Shown piece by piece: positions 8,478-17,555 of a DNA stretch of 53,595 nucleotides. Positions within the stretch are counted from its first letter, which is position 1, and every line of letters starts with the position of its first letter. The notes under the pieces are model-generated. The model did not search any database, was not told the DNA's origin, and worked only from the letters and a program-made list of their open reading frames with translations. A program made the translations under genes and the position numbers. Source of the DNA: Paenibacillus sp. SC116 (GTDB taxonomy: Bacteria > Bacillota > Bacilli > Paenibacillales > Paenibacillaceae); NCBI RefSeq assembly GCF_024733555.1, contig NZ_JANIOF010000009.1:1-53595 (forward strand), read 5' to 3'.

Positions 8478-9767
8478 TCAGCTGACAGAGGAACTGCGTG
8501 TACGGCGAGTTGGTGTTGGATTTTCCTTAGAATCTAATGTTGCTAAGAACTCTTCATTTGTCTTTGTATCACGCATGCGACGAATAAATTGATCAACGAA
8601 CTCTGGTGATTCATTCATGTTTTTACGAACCGACCATAGTTTGTCCAATTCATCCTTCGTCAATAACATTTCTTCACGACGCGTTCCAGAACGACGAATA
8701 TCGATAGCTGGGAAAATACGACGTTCAGCCAATTTGCGATCCAAGTGAAGTTCCATGTTACCCGTACCTTTGAATTCTTCATAAATAATATCGTCCATAC
8801 GAGAACCTGTTTCAACCAAAGCTGTAGCTAAAATCGTCAAGCTGCCGCCCTCTTCAATATTTCTAGCGGAACCAAAGAAACGCTTAGGACGATGAAAAGC
8901 AGCTGGATCGATACCACCACTTAGTGTTCTTCCGGATGGTGGAACAACTAGGTTGTAAGCACGCGCTAATCTAGTAATACTATCAAGCAAAATAACAACA
9001 TCTTTCTTGTGCTCAACTAGACGCAAAGCACGTTCTAGCACTAGCTCAGCTACTTTAATATGGTTCTCAGGCACTTCATCAAATGTAGAAGCAACAACTT
9101 CACCTTTGACGGAACGCTGCATATCAGTTACTTCTTCTGGACGCTCATCAATAAGCAATACGAACAATTCAATATCAGGATGATTCGTCGATATGCTATT
9201 CGCAATTTCTTTCAATAGCAATGTTTTACCTGCCTTAGGAGGCGCTACAATAAGACCGCGCTGACCTAATCCAACAGGAGCAAGCATATCCATAGTACGA
9301 GTTGAAATCTTTTCAGGGGTTGTTTGCAATACGAGCTTCTTCTCCGGATATAGAGGAGTCAAGGCAGGGAAGTGCAGACGCTGTGAGGCTTCATCTGGAT
9401 TTTCACCATTAACCGCATTAATCTGTAGTAGTCCAAAATATCGTTCATTTTCTTTCGGCGGACGACATTTTCCGGATACGAGATCACCGGTACGAAGGTC
9501 AAAACGGCGGATCTGTGATTGGGAAATATAAATATCCTCTGGGCTTGGCAAATAGTTAATAGGGCGCAAGAATCCAAATCCTTCAGGAAGAATATCCAAG
9601 ACACCTTCCATGAACATAAAGCCGCCCTGTTCTGCTTGCGCGCGTAAAATTGCAAAAATAAGTTCTTTTTTCTTAAGTTGTCCGTAGCTAGGAATCTGTA
9701 GCTGCTTGGCCAGCTTATATAGCTCCGTCAATTTCTTCGATTCCAAATCGGAAATTTGCAAATCCAT
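8478..9767 (-). CDS. rho: Transcription termination factor Rho
   Basis: A 429-residue hexameric RNA helicase that ends transcription at rut sites. The N-terminal helix bundle ([31 protein letters not shown]), the cold-shock RNA-binding fold ([27 protein letters not shown]), the Walker A APPKAGKT, and the Q-loop/R-loop region ([34 protein letters not shown]) are complete. ATG at 9767 ([12 protein letters not shown]) has AGGAG eight bases upstream and is preferred over the start eight codons above. It sits between murA and rpmE, as in B. subtilis. Confidence 0.97.
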   Translation of the reverse strand: MDLQISDLESKKLTELYKLAKQLQIPSYGQLKKKELIFAILRAQAEQGGFMFMEGVLDILPEGFGFLRPINYLPSPEDIYISQSQIRRFDLRTGDLVSGKCRPPKENERYFGLLQINAVNGENPDEASQRLHFPALTPLYPEKKLVLQTTPEKISTRTMDMLAPVGLGQRGLIVAPPKAGKTLLLKEIANSISTNHPDIELFVLLIDERPEEVTDMQRSVKGEVVASTFDEVPENHIKVAELVLERALRLVEHKKDVVILLDSITRLARAYNLVVPPSGRTLSGGIDPAAFHRPKRFFGSARNIEEGGSLTILATALVETGSRMDDIIYEEFKGTGNMELHLDRKLAERRIFPAIDIRRSGTRREEMLLTKDELDKLWSVRKNMNESPEFVDQFIRRMRDTKTNEEFLATLDSKENPTPTRRTRSSSVS

Positions 9768-9850
9768 AAATACAACTCCTATTCTATTCAAGAAATAACA
9801 TTGATGTCTAAGTGAAAACGAGAATGAACTCCACTAGTCGCTCTGTTCCT

Positions 9851-9880
9851 ACTATAGAGCGTCCAATACATTCATTCCAA
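9851..9880 (-). promoter_or_regulatory. Possible rho promoter
   Basis: TTGGAA (9875-9880), 18-nt spacer, TATAGT (9851-9856) on the minus strand, some 85 bases before the rho ATG. The fit is moderate and no other good candidate was seen in the 240-bp murA-rho gap. Confidence 0.4.
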
Positions 9881-10031
9881 TTATAAAACTTATGGTAGTC
9901 TGGATTGATGAAGGGAATAACGGGTACCTATTCGCCTAGTAGAATTCAATCATTCCAATAAGAATGACAGGCGATAGAATGAACAGCGTAGACTATTTAT
10001 ATATAATTACCCGAAATGTGAAAATTTATTC

Positions 10032-11279
10032 TTATTCCCTCCATATTTCTGCACCTAGCATTGTCAAGTTGGAGACAAGATTATCATACCCGCGGTCGAT
10101 AAACTCAACACCCAACACCTCGGTCACACCATCTTCTACAAGTAGTCCCGCGATAACCAAAGCAGCCCCAGCACGCAAATCAGCAGCTTTGACTGTAGCA
10201 GCATTTAGCTTGGAGCGTTCAATAATGGCTGAACGTCCTTCTACACGAATCTTGGCTCCCATACGCATTAGCTCAGGAACATATTTAAAGCGGTTACTAT
10301 ATACATAATCCGTTAGCATACTCACACCCGATGCCTGTGTAAGCAGACTTGCCATAGGCGACTGCAAATCAGTAGCAAAACCAGGATATATTAGTGCTTT
10401 GACATCAATAGGCTCATACTCCGCCTTGCCAATAACACGAAGTGATTCACCTGATTCGATAATTTCCACACCCATTTCTTCCAACTTGGCAGTCAAGGCT
10501 TCCATATGCTTAGGAATTATATTGTCAACGAGAAGATCACCTCGTGTCGCTGCAGCAGCAATCATATAGGTTCCCGCTTGGATACGGTCTGGAATAATCG
10601 AGTGCCGACAACCATGCAAACTGTCAACTCCCTCGATACGAATCGTACCTGTACCAGCACCTTTAATCTTCGACCCCATCGCGTTAAGCAATGTGGCTAC
10701 ATCTATAATTTCAGGCTCTTTAGCCGCATTTTCAATCGTTGTAATGCCTTTAGCTCTTGTCGCCGCCAGCATAATGTTAATCGTAGCACCGACACTCGCT
10801 ACATCTAAATAAACTTTAGCTCCGCGAAGCTCTTTCGCATAAATATGAATGGATCCATGGTCATTCGTGACCGTAGCACCTAATGCTTCAAACCCTTTAA
10901 TATGTTGATCGATAGGACGCGGTTCAAAACTGCAACCACCAGGCATACCAATCGTTGCTTCTCCGAATCGTCCCAATAAGGCGCCCATCAAGTAATAAGA
11001 AGCTCTTAGCTTCTTTACAAGGCCATTGTGCATAGGCATAGAAATCATACGAGAAGGATCAATGTACATCGTATTTCCGTCCCAGCTTACATCCCCTCCT
11101 AATTCAACAAGGATTTCGCTGTACGTTTCTACATCGCTAATTACTGGCAAGTTCTCCAATACTACTTTTGTCTCTGCCAATATAGCAGCCGGAACGAGCG
11201 CAACTGCACTATTCTTAGCCCCACTAATCTGCACAGTACCACGCAACGGACGACCGCCCTGAATCATTATCTTTTCCAT
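10032..11279 (-). CDS. murA: UDP-N-acetylglucosamine 1-carboxyvinyltransferase (MurA2/MurZ type)
   Basis: A 415-residue MurA, transferring enolpyruvate from PEP to UDP-GlcNAc in the first committed step of peptidoglycan synthesis; target of fosfomycin. Lys22 lies in SGAKNS, the active-site Cys is C116 in [15 protein letters not shown], and [11 protein letters not shown] carries the catalytic Asp. The Cys loop reads CSFEP where most MurAs have a Gly in the fourth place (CxxGxRP), which is noteworthy. Context (fba upstream, rho downstream) equals that of the B. subtilis second paralogue murZ (murAB). An AGGAGG lies about 14 bases before the ATG, slightly far. Confidence 0.95.
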   Translation of the reverse strand: MEKIMIQGGRPLRGTVQISGAKNSAVALVPAAILAETKVVLENLPVISDVETYSEILVELGGDVSWDGNTMYIDPSRMISMPMHNGLVKKLRASYYLMGALLGRFGEATIGMPGGCSFEPRPIDQHIKGFEALGATVTNDHGSIHIYAKELRGAKVYLDVASVGATINIMLAATRAKGITTIENAAKEPEIIDVATLLNAMGSKIKGAGTGTIRIEGVDSLHGCRHSIIPDRIQAGTYMIAAAATRGDLLVDNIIPKHMEALTAKLEEMGVEIIESGESLRVIGKAEYEPIDVKALIYPGFATDLQSPMASLLTQASGVSMLTDYVYSNRFKYVPELMRMGAKIRVEGRSAIIERSKLNAATVKAADLRAGAALVIAGLLVEDGVTEVLGVEFIDRGYDNLVSNLTMLGAEIWRE

Positions 11280-11592
11280 AGTTGTAAAATGCTCCTCCTA
11301 CGCCTTGCATACCTGCTTACCCAGATTGCTCGAAATAACAACTCATATCGTGATCACAGCAACATACTTCTACGATACAACACAACGGAACCCATTACGC
11401 ACATGTCACTGATTGTAATTGTTCCGTTCTCCAGTCTTCCCTATGAATTCGGTATCTCTACCTATATCTATACAATTGTACTACAATAACTAGCTTTATG
11501 AAAAATGTTAAATAAGTAGAAAATGGGAAGAACACTGGAACGTCCCAGTGTCATTCCCATATCCGTTAACGTGCGAATGCGATCATCGCTTG
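11280..11592. other. Gap between murA and fba
   Basis: No gene is supported here. The right end holds the fba terminator (11521-11560). The rest must contain any murA promoter; I see AT-rich sequence with TTGTAG near 11481-11486 but no convincing spaced pair. Confidence 0.6.
11521..11560 (-). terminator. Terminator-like hairpin after fba
   Basis: A 16-position stem with two central mismatches (ATGGGAA..ACACTGG against CCAGTGT..TTCCCAT) followed on the minus strand by TTTCTACTTATTT, about 35 bases past the fba stop. Confidence 0.65.
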
Positions 11593-12447
11593 TTATGCTT
11601 GGTTGCTGCTTCCGAACAAACGGATTTTTTCACGAACGACTTCAACGATAGATTCACGTGCTGGAGTCAAGTATTTACGAGGATCGTAAACTGTTTCTTG
11701 CTTCGCAAGAGACTCACGAATTGTCTTCGTGAAGGAAACTTGGTTCTCTGTGTTCACGTTGATCTTACCTACGCCGCATGCAACAGCTTTTGTGATTGCA
11801 TCATCAGGAACACCGGAACCACCGTGAAGAACGATTGGAACTGGAATCTTGCTTGTTACAGCTTCCATAATATCAAAGTGAAGCTTAGGCTCGCCTTTGT
11901 ACATACCATGAGCAGTACCTACTGCGATTGCCAAAGCATCAACGCCTGTCTCTTCATAGAAGCGAATCGCTTCTTCTGGATCAGCCAATTGTGCATGTGC
12001 TTCATCAACTGTCAAGTCGTCCTCTGTACCGCCGATTGTACCCAACTCACCTTCAACGGATACGCCCATAGCGTGTGCAGCTTTAACAACTTCTTTAGTC
12101 AAACGGATGTTATCTTCGTATGCATGGTGGGAACCATCGAACATAACGGAAGAGAATCCTGCACGGATACACTTCATAGCTACTTCAAATGTGCTACCGT
12201 GGTCAAGGTGCAATGCGATTGGCAAGCCGGATTTCTTAGCAGCTGCTTCAGCCATTGCTACAGTGTACTCGATACCCATGTACTTCAACGCACCTTCGGA
12301 AACACCGAAGATAAGTGGGGAGTTCTCAAGCATACCAGCTTCTGTGATAGCTTGTACAAACTCAAGGTTGTTGATGTTAAACTGACCTACAGCAAATTTG
12401 TTTGCTTTAGCTTTAGGCAGGAATTCGTTCATCGATACTAATGGCAT
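11593..12447 (-). CDS. fba: Class II fructose-bisphosphate aldolase
   Basis: A 284-residue class II, zinc-dependent aldolase that splits fructose 1,6-bisphosphate into the two triose phosphates in glycolysis and reverses this in gluconeogenesis. Seen are the LHLDHGS segment (catalytic D82, zinc ligand H83), the SVEGELGTIGG block, the ligand His in GTAHGMYKGEPKL, HGGSG, and the phosphate-binding KINVNTE. Length equals B. subtilis FbaA (285). AGGAGG lies eight bases before the ATG. It is downstream of spo0F and upstream of murA, the classical Bacillales order. Confidence 0.97.
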   Translation of the reverse strand: MPLVSMNEFLPKAKANKFAVGQFNINNLEFVQAITEAGMLENSPLIFGVSEGALKYMGIEYTVAMAEAAAKKSGLPIALHLDHGSTFEVAMKCIRAGFSSVMFDGSHHAYEDNIRLTKEVVKAAHAMGVSVEGELGTIGGTEDDLTVDEAHAQLADPEEAIRFYEETGVDALAIAVGTAHGMYKGEPKLHFDIMEAVTSKIPVPIVLHGGSGVPDDAITKAVACGVGKINVNTENQVSFTKTIRESLAKQETVYDPRKYLTPARESIVEVVREKIRLFGSSNQA

Positions 12448-12680
12448 GGTTACTTCCTCCTATGGATTGTCGTCTGTTTCTGTTATGGCTAGCCGACATC
12501 TTTACAGTCGTTATTATACCACAATTGCACATCAAAAAATATACAAACTCTTGACAGCAAACGAAGTTTAAAGTCGACTTTGCCAAGGAGTATATGGTTA
12601 AAATGACCGTGTTTATATATAGATGGATATTAACCCTAATTATCTCACTAAACTGTATCTAAGTATGCCATTTATAGCGC

Positions 12681-13076
12681 TTACGAAGATATAGATACCG
12701 ACGAACCTGAAGAACGCTCTAGTGTCATATTGACAGCAACACGCATTTCATCAATATCAAACGGCTTCGTAAAATGCATCAGTGCTCCAAGATCAGTCGC
12801 TTCCTTGATCATGTCGAGCTCACCATAAGCAGTCATCATAATGACATTTAAGTCTGGCTTCATTTCTTTAATTTGCTTCAATATTTCAAGGCCATCCATG
12901 CCGGGGATCTTCATATCAAGCAGCACAATGTCTGGTGTTTCGTTGCGCACAAGTTCTAAGGCCAACTTTCCATTGGATGCCTGATAGGTTAAATACCCTT
13001 CGCTGCTGAACACTTCCATGAGAAGAACACGTATACCGTTCTGGTCATCTACGATCAATACTTTCTTCTTATCCAA
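12681..13076 (-). CDS. spo0F: Sporulation phosphorelay response regulator Spo0F
   Basis: A 131-residue single-domain receiver that accepts phosphate from sporulation kinases and passes it to Spo0B. With the TTG start at 13076, the key residues fall at D10, D11, D54 (phosphoacceptor), T82, H101 and K104, identical numbering to B. subtilis Spo0F, which supports this start. GGGAGGGG lies six bases before the TTG. There is no output domain, only a short Ser-rich tail ([10 protein letters not shown]). A sigma-H promoter lies about 110 bases upstream. pyrG lies upstream and fba downstream, as in B. subtilis. Confidence 0.95.
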   Translation of the reverse strand: MDKKKVLIVDDQNGIRVLLMEVFSSEGYLTYQASNGKLALELVRNETPDIVLLDMKIPGMDGLEILKQIKEMKPDLNVIMMTAYGELDMIKEATDLGALMHFTKPFDIDEMRVAVNMTLERSSGSSVSISS

Positions 13077-13188
13077 CTGGTACCCCTCCCATTGTGTTTC
13101 ACGAACGAGCAATGGTAGCCAAATGACTATCCCTCGCATGCCACGCCATCTCTTCTTCATAACGGGCAAAAACGTCGTAAAAGTACAT

Positions 13189-13215
13189 ATTCGCGTCTTC
13201 CCTTAAAATTCCTTC
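13189..13215 (-). promoter_or_regulatory. Sigma-H promoter of spo0F
   Basis: On the minus strand GAAGGAATT (AGGA at 13210-13213) and CGCGAATAT (GAAT at 13189-13192), with 17 bases between AGGA and GAAT, fit the sigma-H pattern RnAGGAwWW-N11/12-RnnGAATww at all core positions. B. subtilis spo0F also has a sigma-H promoter. Confidence 0.8.
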
Positions 13216-13288
13216 TTTGAAAAAGAAATCGCTTAAAGTTTCCAAAATAATATGAAATGACAACTTAATTGCTATAAAGCCTATGTAA

Positions 13289-13336
13289 TAAAAAAGCGAG
13301 TGCATGCCCTCGTAATGACTAGGCAAACACTCGCTT
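13289..13336 (-). terminator. Terminator of pyrG
   Basis: AGCGAGTG (13328-13335, minus reading) pairs perfectly with CACTCGCT (13295-13302), followed by TTTTTT on the minus strand. Confidence 0.88.
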
Positions 13337-13361
13337 CCGCACTATATATTTACATTAATAA

Positions 13362-15026
<1,665 letters not shown>

Positions 15027-15149
15027 TCAGGTTCGATGACATTTGATGCATGTTGTTATCGTAACCCATTTGCAGGTGAAAAATTGATGCTGAGGGACAT
15101 GAAATTTTTCAGGCCTTCTCCGCTCATTTCCACAAATCAATACCTATAA

Positions 15150-15187
15150 AAAACAAAAAAGTGACTCCCGTGGTCACGGGGCACTTT
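15150..15187 (-). terminator. CTP-responsive attenuator terminator in the pyrG leader
   Basis: On the minus strand the stem AAAGTG-C-CCCGTG closes against CACGGG-AGT-CACTTT and is followed by TTTTTTGTTTTTT. The C-rich upstream arm (GCCCCGTGACC) could pair with a G-tract added at the transcript 5' end, the mechanism shown for B. subtilis pyrG. It lies about 44-80 bases after the predicted start site. Confidence 0.8.
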
Positions 15188-15226
15188 ATACTCACAATAT
15201 ATATATAATTAATAGATAAATCCAAA

Positions 15227-15266
15227 GCCCATATGCTAGTTTACTCGTTAGGTTGTCCAATGTCAA
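15227..15266 (-). promoter_or_regulatory. pyrG promoter with GGGC start
   Basis: TTGACA (15261-15266), 17-nt spacer, TAAACT (15238-15243), then seven bases to GGGCTTT with the first G at 15230. In B. subtilis pyrG the transcript begins GGGC and low CTP causes reiterative G addition; the same initial sequence is present here. Confidence 0.85.
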
Positions 15267-15293
15267 GGGAAGGAGAAGGGGAAAAAATAAGTA

Positions 15294-15346
15294 TAAAAAA
15301 GCCATCCAACCTACTTGGAGCAACAACGCCCAAATAGTTGGATGGC
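15294..15346 (-). terminator. Terminator of rpoE
   Basis: GCCATCCAAC and GTTGGATGGC (10 perfect pairs, 15301-15310 and 15337-15346) followed by TTTTTT on the minus strand, ending 28 bases before the pyrG -35 box. Confidence 0.9.
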
Positions 15347-15374
15347 TCAAGAACAAATAAGGCTTTGTTACCTT

Positions 15375-15923
15375 TTATTGTTCTTCTTCCTCGTCATCAA
15401 ATTCCTCTTCAGAGTCCTCATCTTCAGATGCTTCCTCGTCTAGATCTTCTTCTTCAATCATGACTTCTTCTTCTTCTTCTTCTTCGACTTCAGAATCTTC
15501 GTCTCTGAATGCATCTTCGCTGTCATCATCTGCGAAGTCAAAGTCCTCATTGTTATAGGAATCGTCTTCCTCTGCGTAGTCATCATCCTCTAGATCATCA
15601 TCATCATCATTGATAATGCGTGGACGCTTCGTACCACCTGTAATATTCTCATCCGCACGGTCAACTGGATACCAGCGTTTCAAGCCCCACATGTTGCTTC
15701 CTACACAAGCGAATCGACCATCGATATTAATCTCGGTATATAACTGAGCGATGACATCAAGAATTTGCTCCTCTGTCAATCCACGAAGCTTCGCTACTTC
15801 ATTCATAAGGTCACGGTAGTAGAAAGGCGTGTTGGCTGCTTTCAATATTTCAAAAGCAAGATCCACCATCGGCATTTCTTGTACTTTGTCGGGATCCAGC
15901 TTCAATTCCAACGGGGTGCTCAT
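15375..15923 (-). CDS. rpoE: RNA polymerase delta subunit
   Basis: A 182-residue delta subunit, a Firmicute-specific RNA polymerase component that promotes core recycling and rapid response to initiating NTP levels. The N-terminal HARE-HTH fold covers about residues 15-90 (MVDLAFEILKAANTPFYYRDLMNEVAKLRGL through GLKRWYPVDR), followed by about 80 residues made almost only of Asp and Glu, the disordered acidic tail typical of RpoE. The TTC/CTC-rich DNA at 15375-15640 is just this acidic coding. It precedes pyrG with separate promoter and terminator, as in B. subtilis. Confidence 0.96.
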   Translation of the reverse strand: MSTPLELKLDPDKVQEMPMVDLAFEILKAANTPFYYRDLMNEVAKLRGLTEEQILDVIAQLYTEINIDGRFACVGSNMWGLKRWYPVDRADENITGGTKRPRIINDDDDDLEDDDYAEEDDSYNNEDFDFADDDSEDAFRDEDSEVEEEEEEEVMIEEEDLDEEASEDEDSEEEFDDEEEEQ

Positions 15924-16321
15924 ACGTACACATCCTCTCGCAAAAGTTCAATAAAACACTGCTTTATCTACAAACATATCCATGTTCACACCTTAGTAAA
16001 ACCGATTTGAAGTGAAAATGCAAGTTTTCTTATTCCAAATGAGCCGATATGCCAATCTAGGACCATTTACGCTTAAATTCGTCAAAATAAAAGAAACGCG
16101 AAGGCTCCCCCTCGCGTTCGACTGTATCCGCGCCGGAGGGCAAGTTGCTGCTCCAGCTATGGCCTGCAGAGCCTAATAAAGCTCTACTCCATACTATGTC
16201 CTGAGTCTTCGATTGACACGGAATAAGGCCTAACTTCATTAAAAAAGGCAGCTATACCAGTCCACCTCGCTTCAAATCGCATACGATACATTCACAAGAC
16301 CTGTCGGGAGGGGAATGCACA
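15924..16321. other. Gap between rpoE and the subtilisin-like gene
   Basis: No protein gene is supported. The left part carries a plausible rpoE promoter on the minus strand (TTGCAT 16018-16023, 17-nt spacer, TTTACT 15995-16000). Minus-strand positions about 16250-16085 contain several hairpins ending in AACGCGA..TCGCGTT plus TTTCTTTTATTTT, which could be the terminator of a short RNA. On the plus strand only a TTGACA at 16213 without a good -10 box is seen ahead of the protease gene. Confidence 0.45.
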
Positions 16322-17476
16322 TTGGATGTGTCTGTCTTTCTCCACCTATTACTTCAAGAGATCTCCTCTGGCGGACAAGGCTTACGCCCATACCTTATCG
16401 GCTTCAATGATCGGAGTCTCTACGAGCGCTGTCGGAAAGCCCTAAAAGAGCTACGCTATACCCATCCTGCATTGGCTCACATGGAAGAAAGGCCGATTAT
16501 CTCCAGCCTGCGTTTTCATTTTCCAAAGGGGTTGGAACAGCGTTGGCGCCCTTTCAAACAAGCGCTCACTGTCGAAGAGGATACTCGTATGATGATCAAC
16601 ACCGCCTTCCGCACGACTTCCACTGGAGAAAGAGGTATTCCTTGGGGAGTGCGCCACATTAAAGCCCCTCTTGCATGGAGTACCACGACTGGTCATCGGA
16701 TTCGGATCGGAGTTATTGATACCGGAGCTGATTACCACCACCCTGATCTGCGCCACTCACTCTTATCAGGGATCAATTTTGTTCAACCTGGACGCCCTCC
16801 ACAAGATGATAACGGGCACGGCACTCATATCGCAGGAACAATCGCAGCCGCCAATCAAATGTACGGCATCATCGGAGTGGCGCCGCGCGCGCTCATACAC
16901 CCCGTCAAATCGTTTGACGAGAATGGGTCAGCCTATGTGTCTGATATCGTGCAAGGCATCGAGTGGTGTGTGCGCAACAAGCTTCACCTTATTAATATGA
17001 GCTTTGGCATGAAGACTCGCAGCAAGTCACTGCTGCATGCCGTCACCCAAGCTACCAATGCCGGCATTGCCGTAGTAGCCTCCTCTGGCAATGATGCTAA
17101 GCGAAAAACAATCGATTATCCTGCCCGCTACAGCCAAACCATCTCTGTAGGAGCTACCGATAATAGTCGCCGTATTGCACCGTTCAGCAATCGAGGCACC
17201 TATGTTGATATATATGCACCTGGAGAGAAAATTGTATCGGCATGGCTTCACGGCAATTATCATGAGATGAGTGGAACATCAATGGCTACTTCCCATGTAA
17301 GCGGCGCTATCGCCTTACTGCTTGCGCTTAAACCAGATTTAAAGCCTCCCGAAATTAAGGCCCTGCTTCGTCGTACATCCAACCCTATTCATCCGCTTCG
17401 CGGACGCGCTAGCAGCAATAAAGAATATCCAGCAGGAGAAATTGATATTGCAAGATTGCTTAATGAATGTAGATAA
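16322..17476 (+). CDS. Subtilisin-like serine protease without signal peptide (S8)
   Basis: A 384-residue S8 protease. The catalytic triad is D133 (IGVIDTGADYHHPDL), H166 (DDNGHGTHIAG) and S320 (SGTSMATSHVSG), with oxyanion N257 (SSGNDA). The catalytic domain begins at about 107 with IPWGVRHIKAPLAW, the usual subtilisin start. The first 105 residues have no signal peptide or membrane segment; they look like an intramolecular chaperone. The protein therefore resembles the intracellular serine proteases of Bacillus, active late in growth, but its prodomain is longer. TTG at 16322 has GGGAGGGG eight bases upstream. It is a single gene with its own terminator; GC content is higher than neighbours. 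Confidence 0.88.
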   Translation: MDVSVFLHLLLQEISSGGQGLRPYLIGFNDRSLYERCRKALKELRYTHPALAHMEERPIISSLRFHFPKGLEQRWRPFKQALTVEEDTRMMINTAFRTTSTGERGIPWGVRHIKAPLAWSTTTGHRIRIGVIDTGADYHHPDLRHSLLSGINFVQPGRPPQDDNGHGTHIAGTIAAANQMYGIIGVAPRALIHPVKSFDENGSAYVSDIVQGIEWCVRNKLHLINMSFGMKTRSKSLLHAVTQATNAGIAVVASSGNDAKRKTIDYPARYSQTISVGATDNSRRIAPFSNRGTYVDIYAPGEKIVSAWLHGNYHEMSGTSMATSHVSGAIALLLALKPDLKPPEIKALLRRTSNPIHPLRGRASSNKEYPAGEIDIARLLNECR

Positions 17477-17487
17477 GTACCCAACCA

Positions 17488-17528
17488 AATACCCGTCCCT
17501 GTTGGCCCAGTGACGGGTATTCGTTTTG
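17488..17528 (+). terminator. Terminator after the S8 protease gene
   Basis: ATACCCGTC and GACGGGTAT (nine pairs) followed by TCGTTTTGCTTCATTTTT on the plus strand, right after the stop at 17476. Confidence 0.75.
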
Positions 17529-17555
17529 CTTCATTTTTCTTGGATAGTATTCCTG

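Noticed and set aside
11548..12441. A 297-codon open frame opposite fba
   Set aside because: It is the antisense shadow of a fully conserved aldolase gene and is Cys-rich without any family features.
12570..12581. Perfect palindrome AAAGTCGACTTT downstream of spo0F, considered as a Spo0A box
   Set aside because: It lacks the TGTCGAA core and sits after the spo0F stop, far from the fba -10 box.
13099..13326. A 75-codon minus-strand frame upstream of spo0F
   Set aside because: It begins inside the pyrG terminator and runs through the sigma-H promoter; no ribosome binding site.
15375..15640. TTC/ATC-rich stretch resembling a microsatellite
   Set aside because: It is the Asp/Glu coding of the RpoE acidic tail and varies in codon use.
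16057..16239. A 60-codon minus-strand frame in the rpoE/S8 gap
   Set aside because: No ribosome binding site, and it contains the terminator-like hairpin; a short RNA is the better reading.
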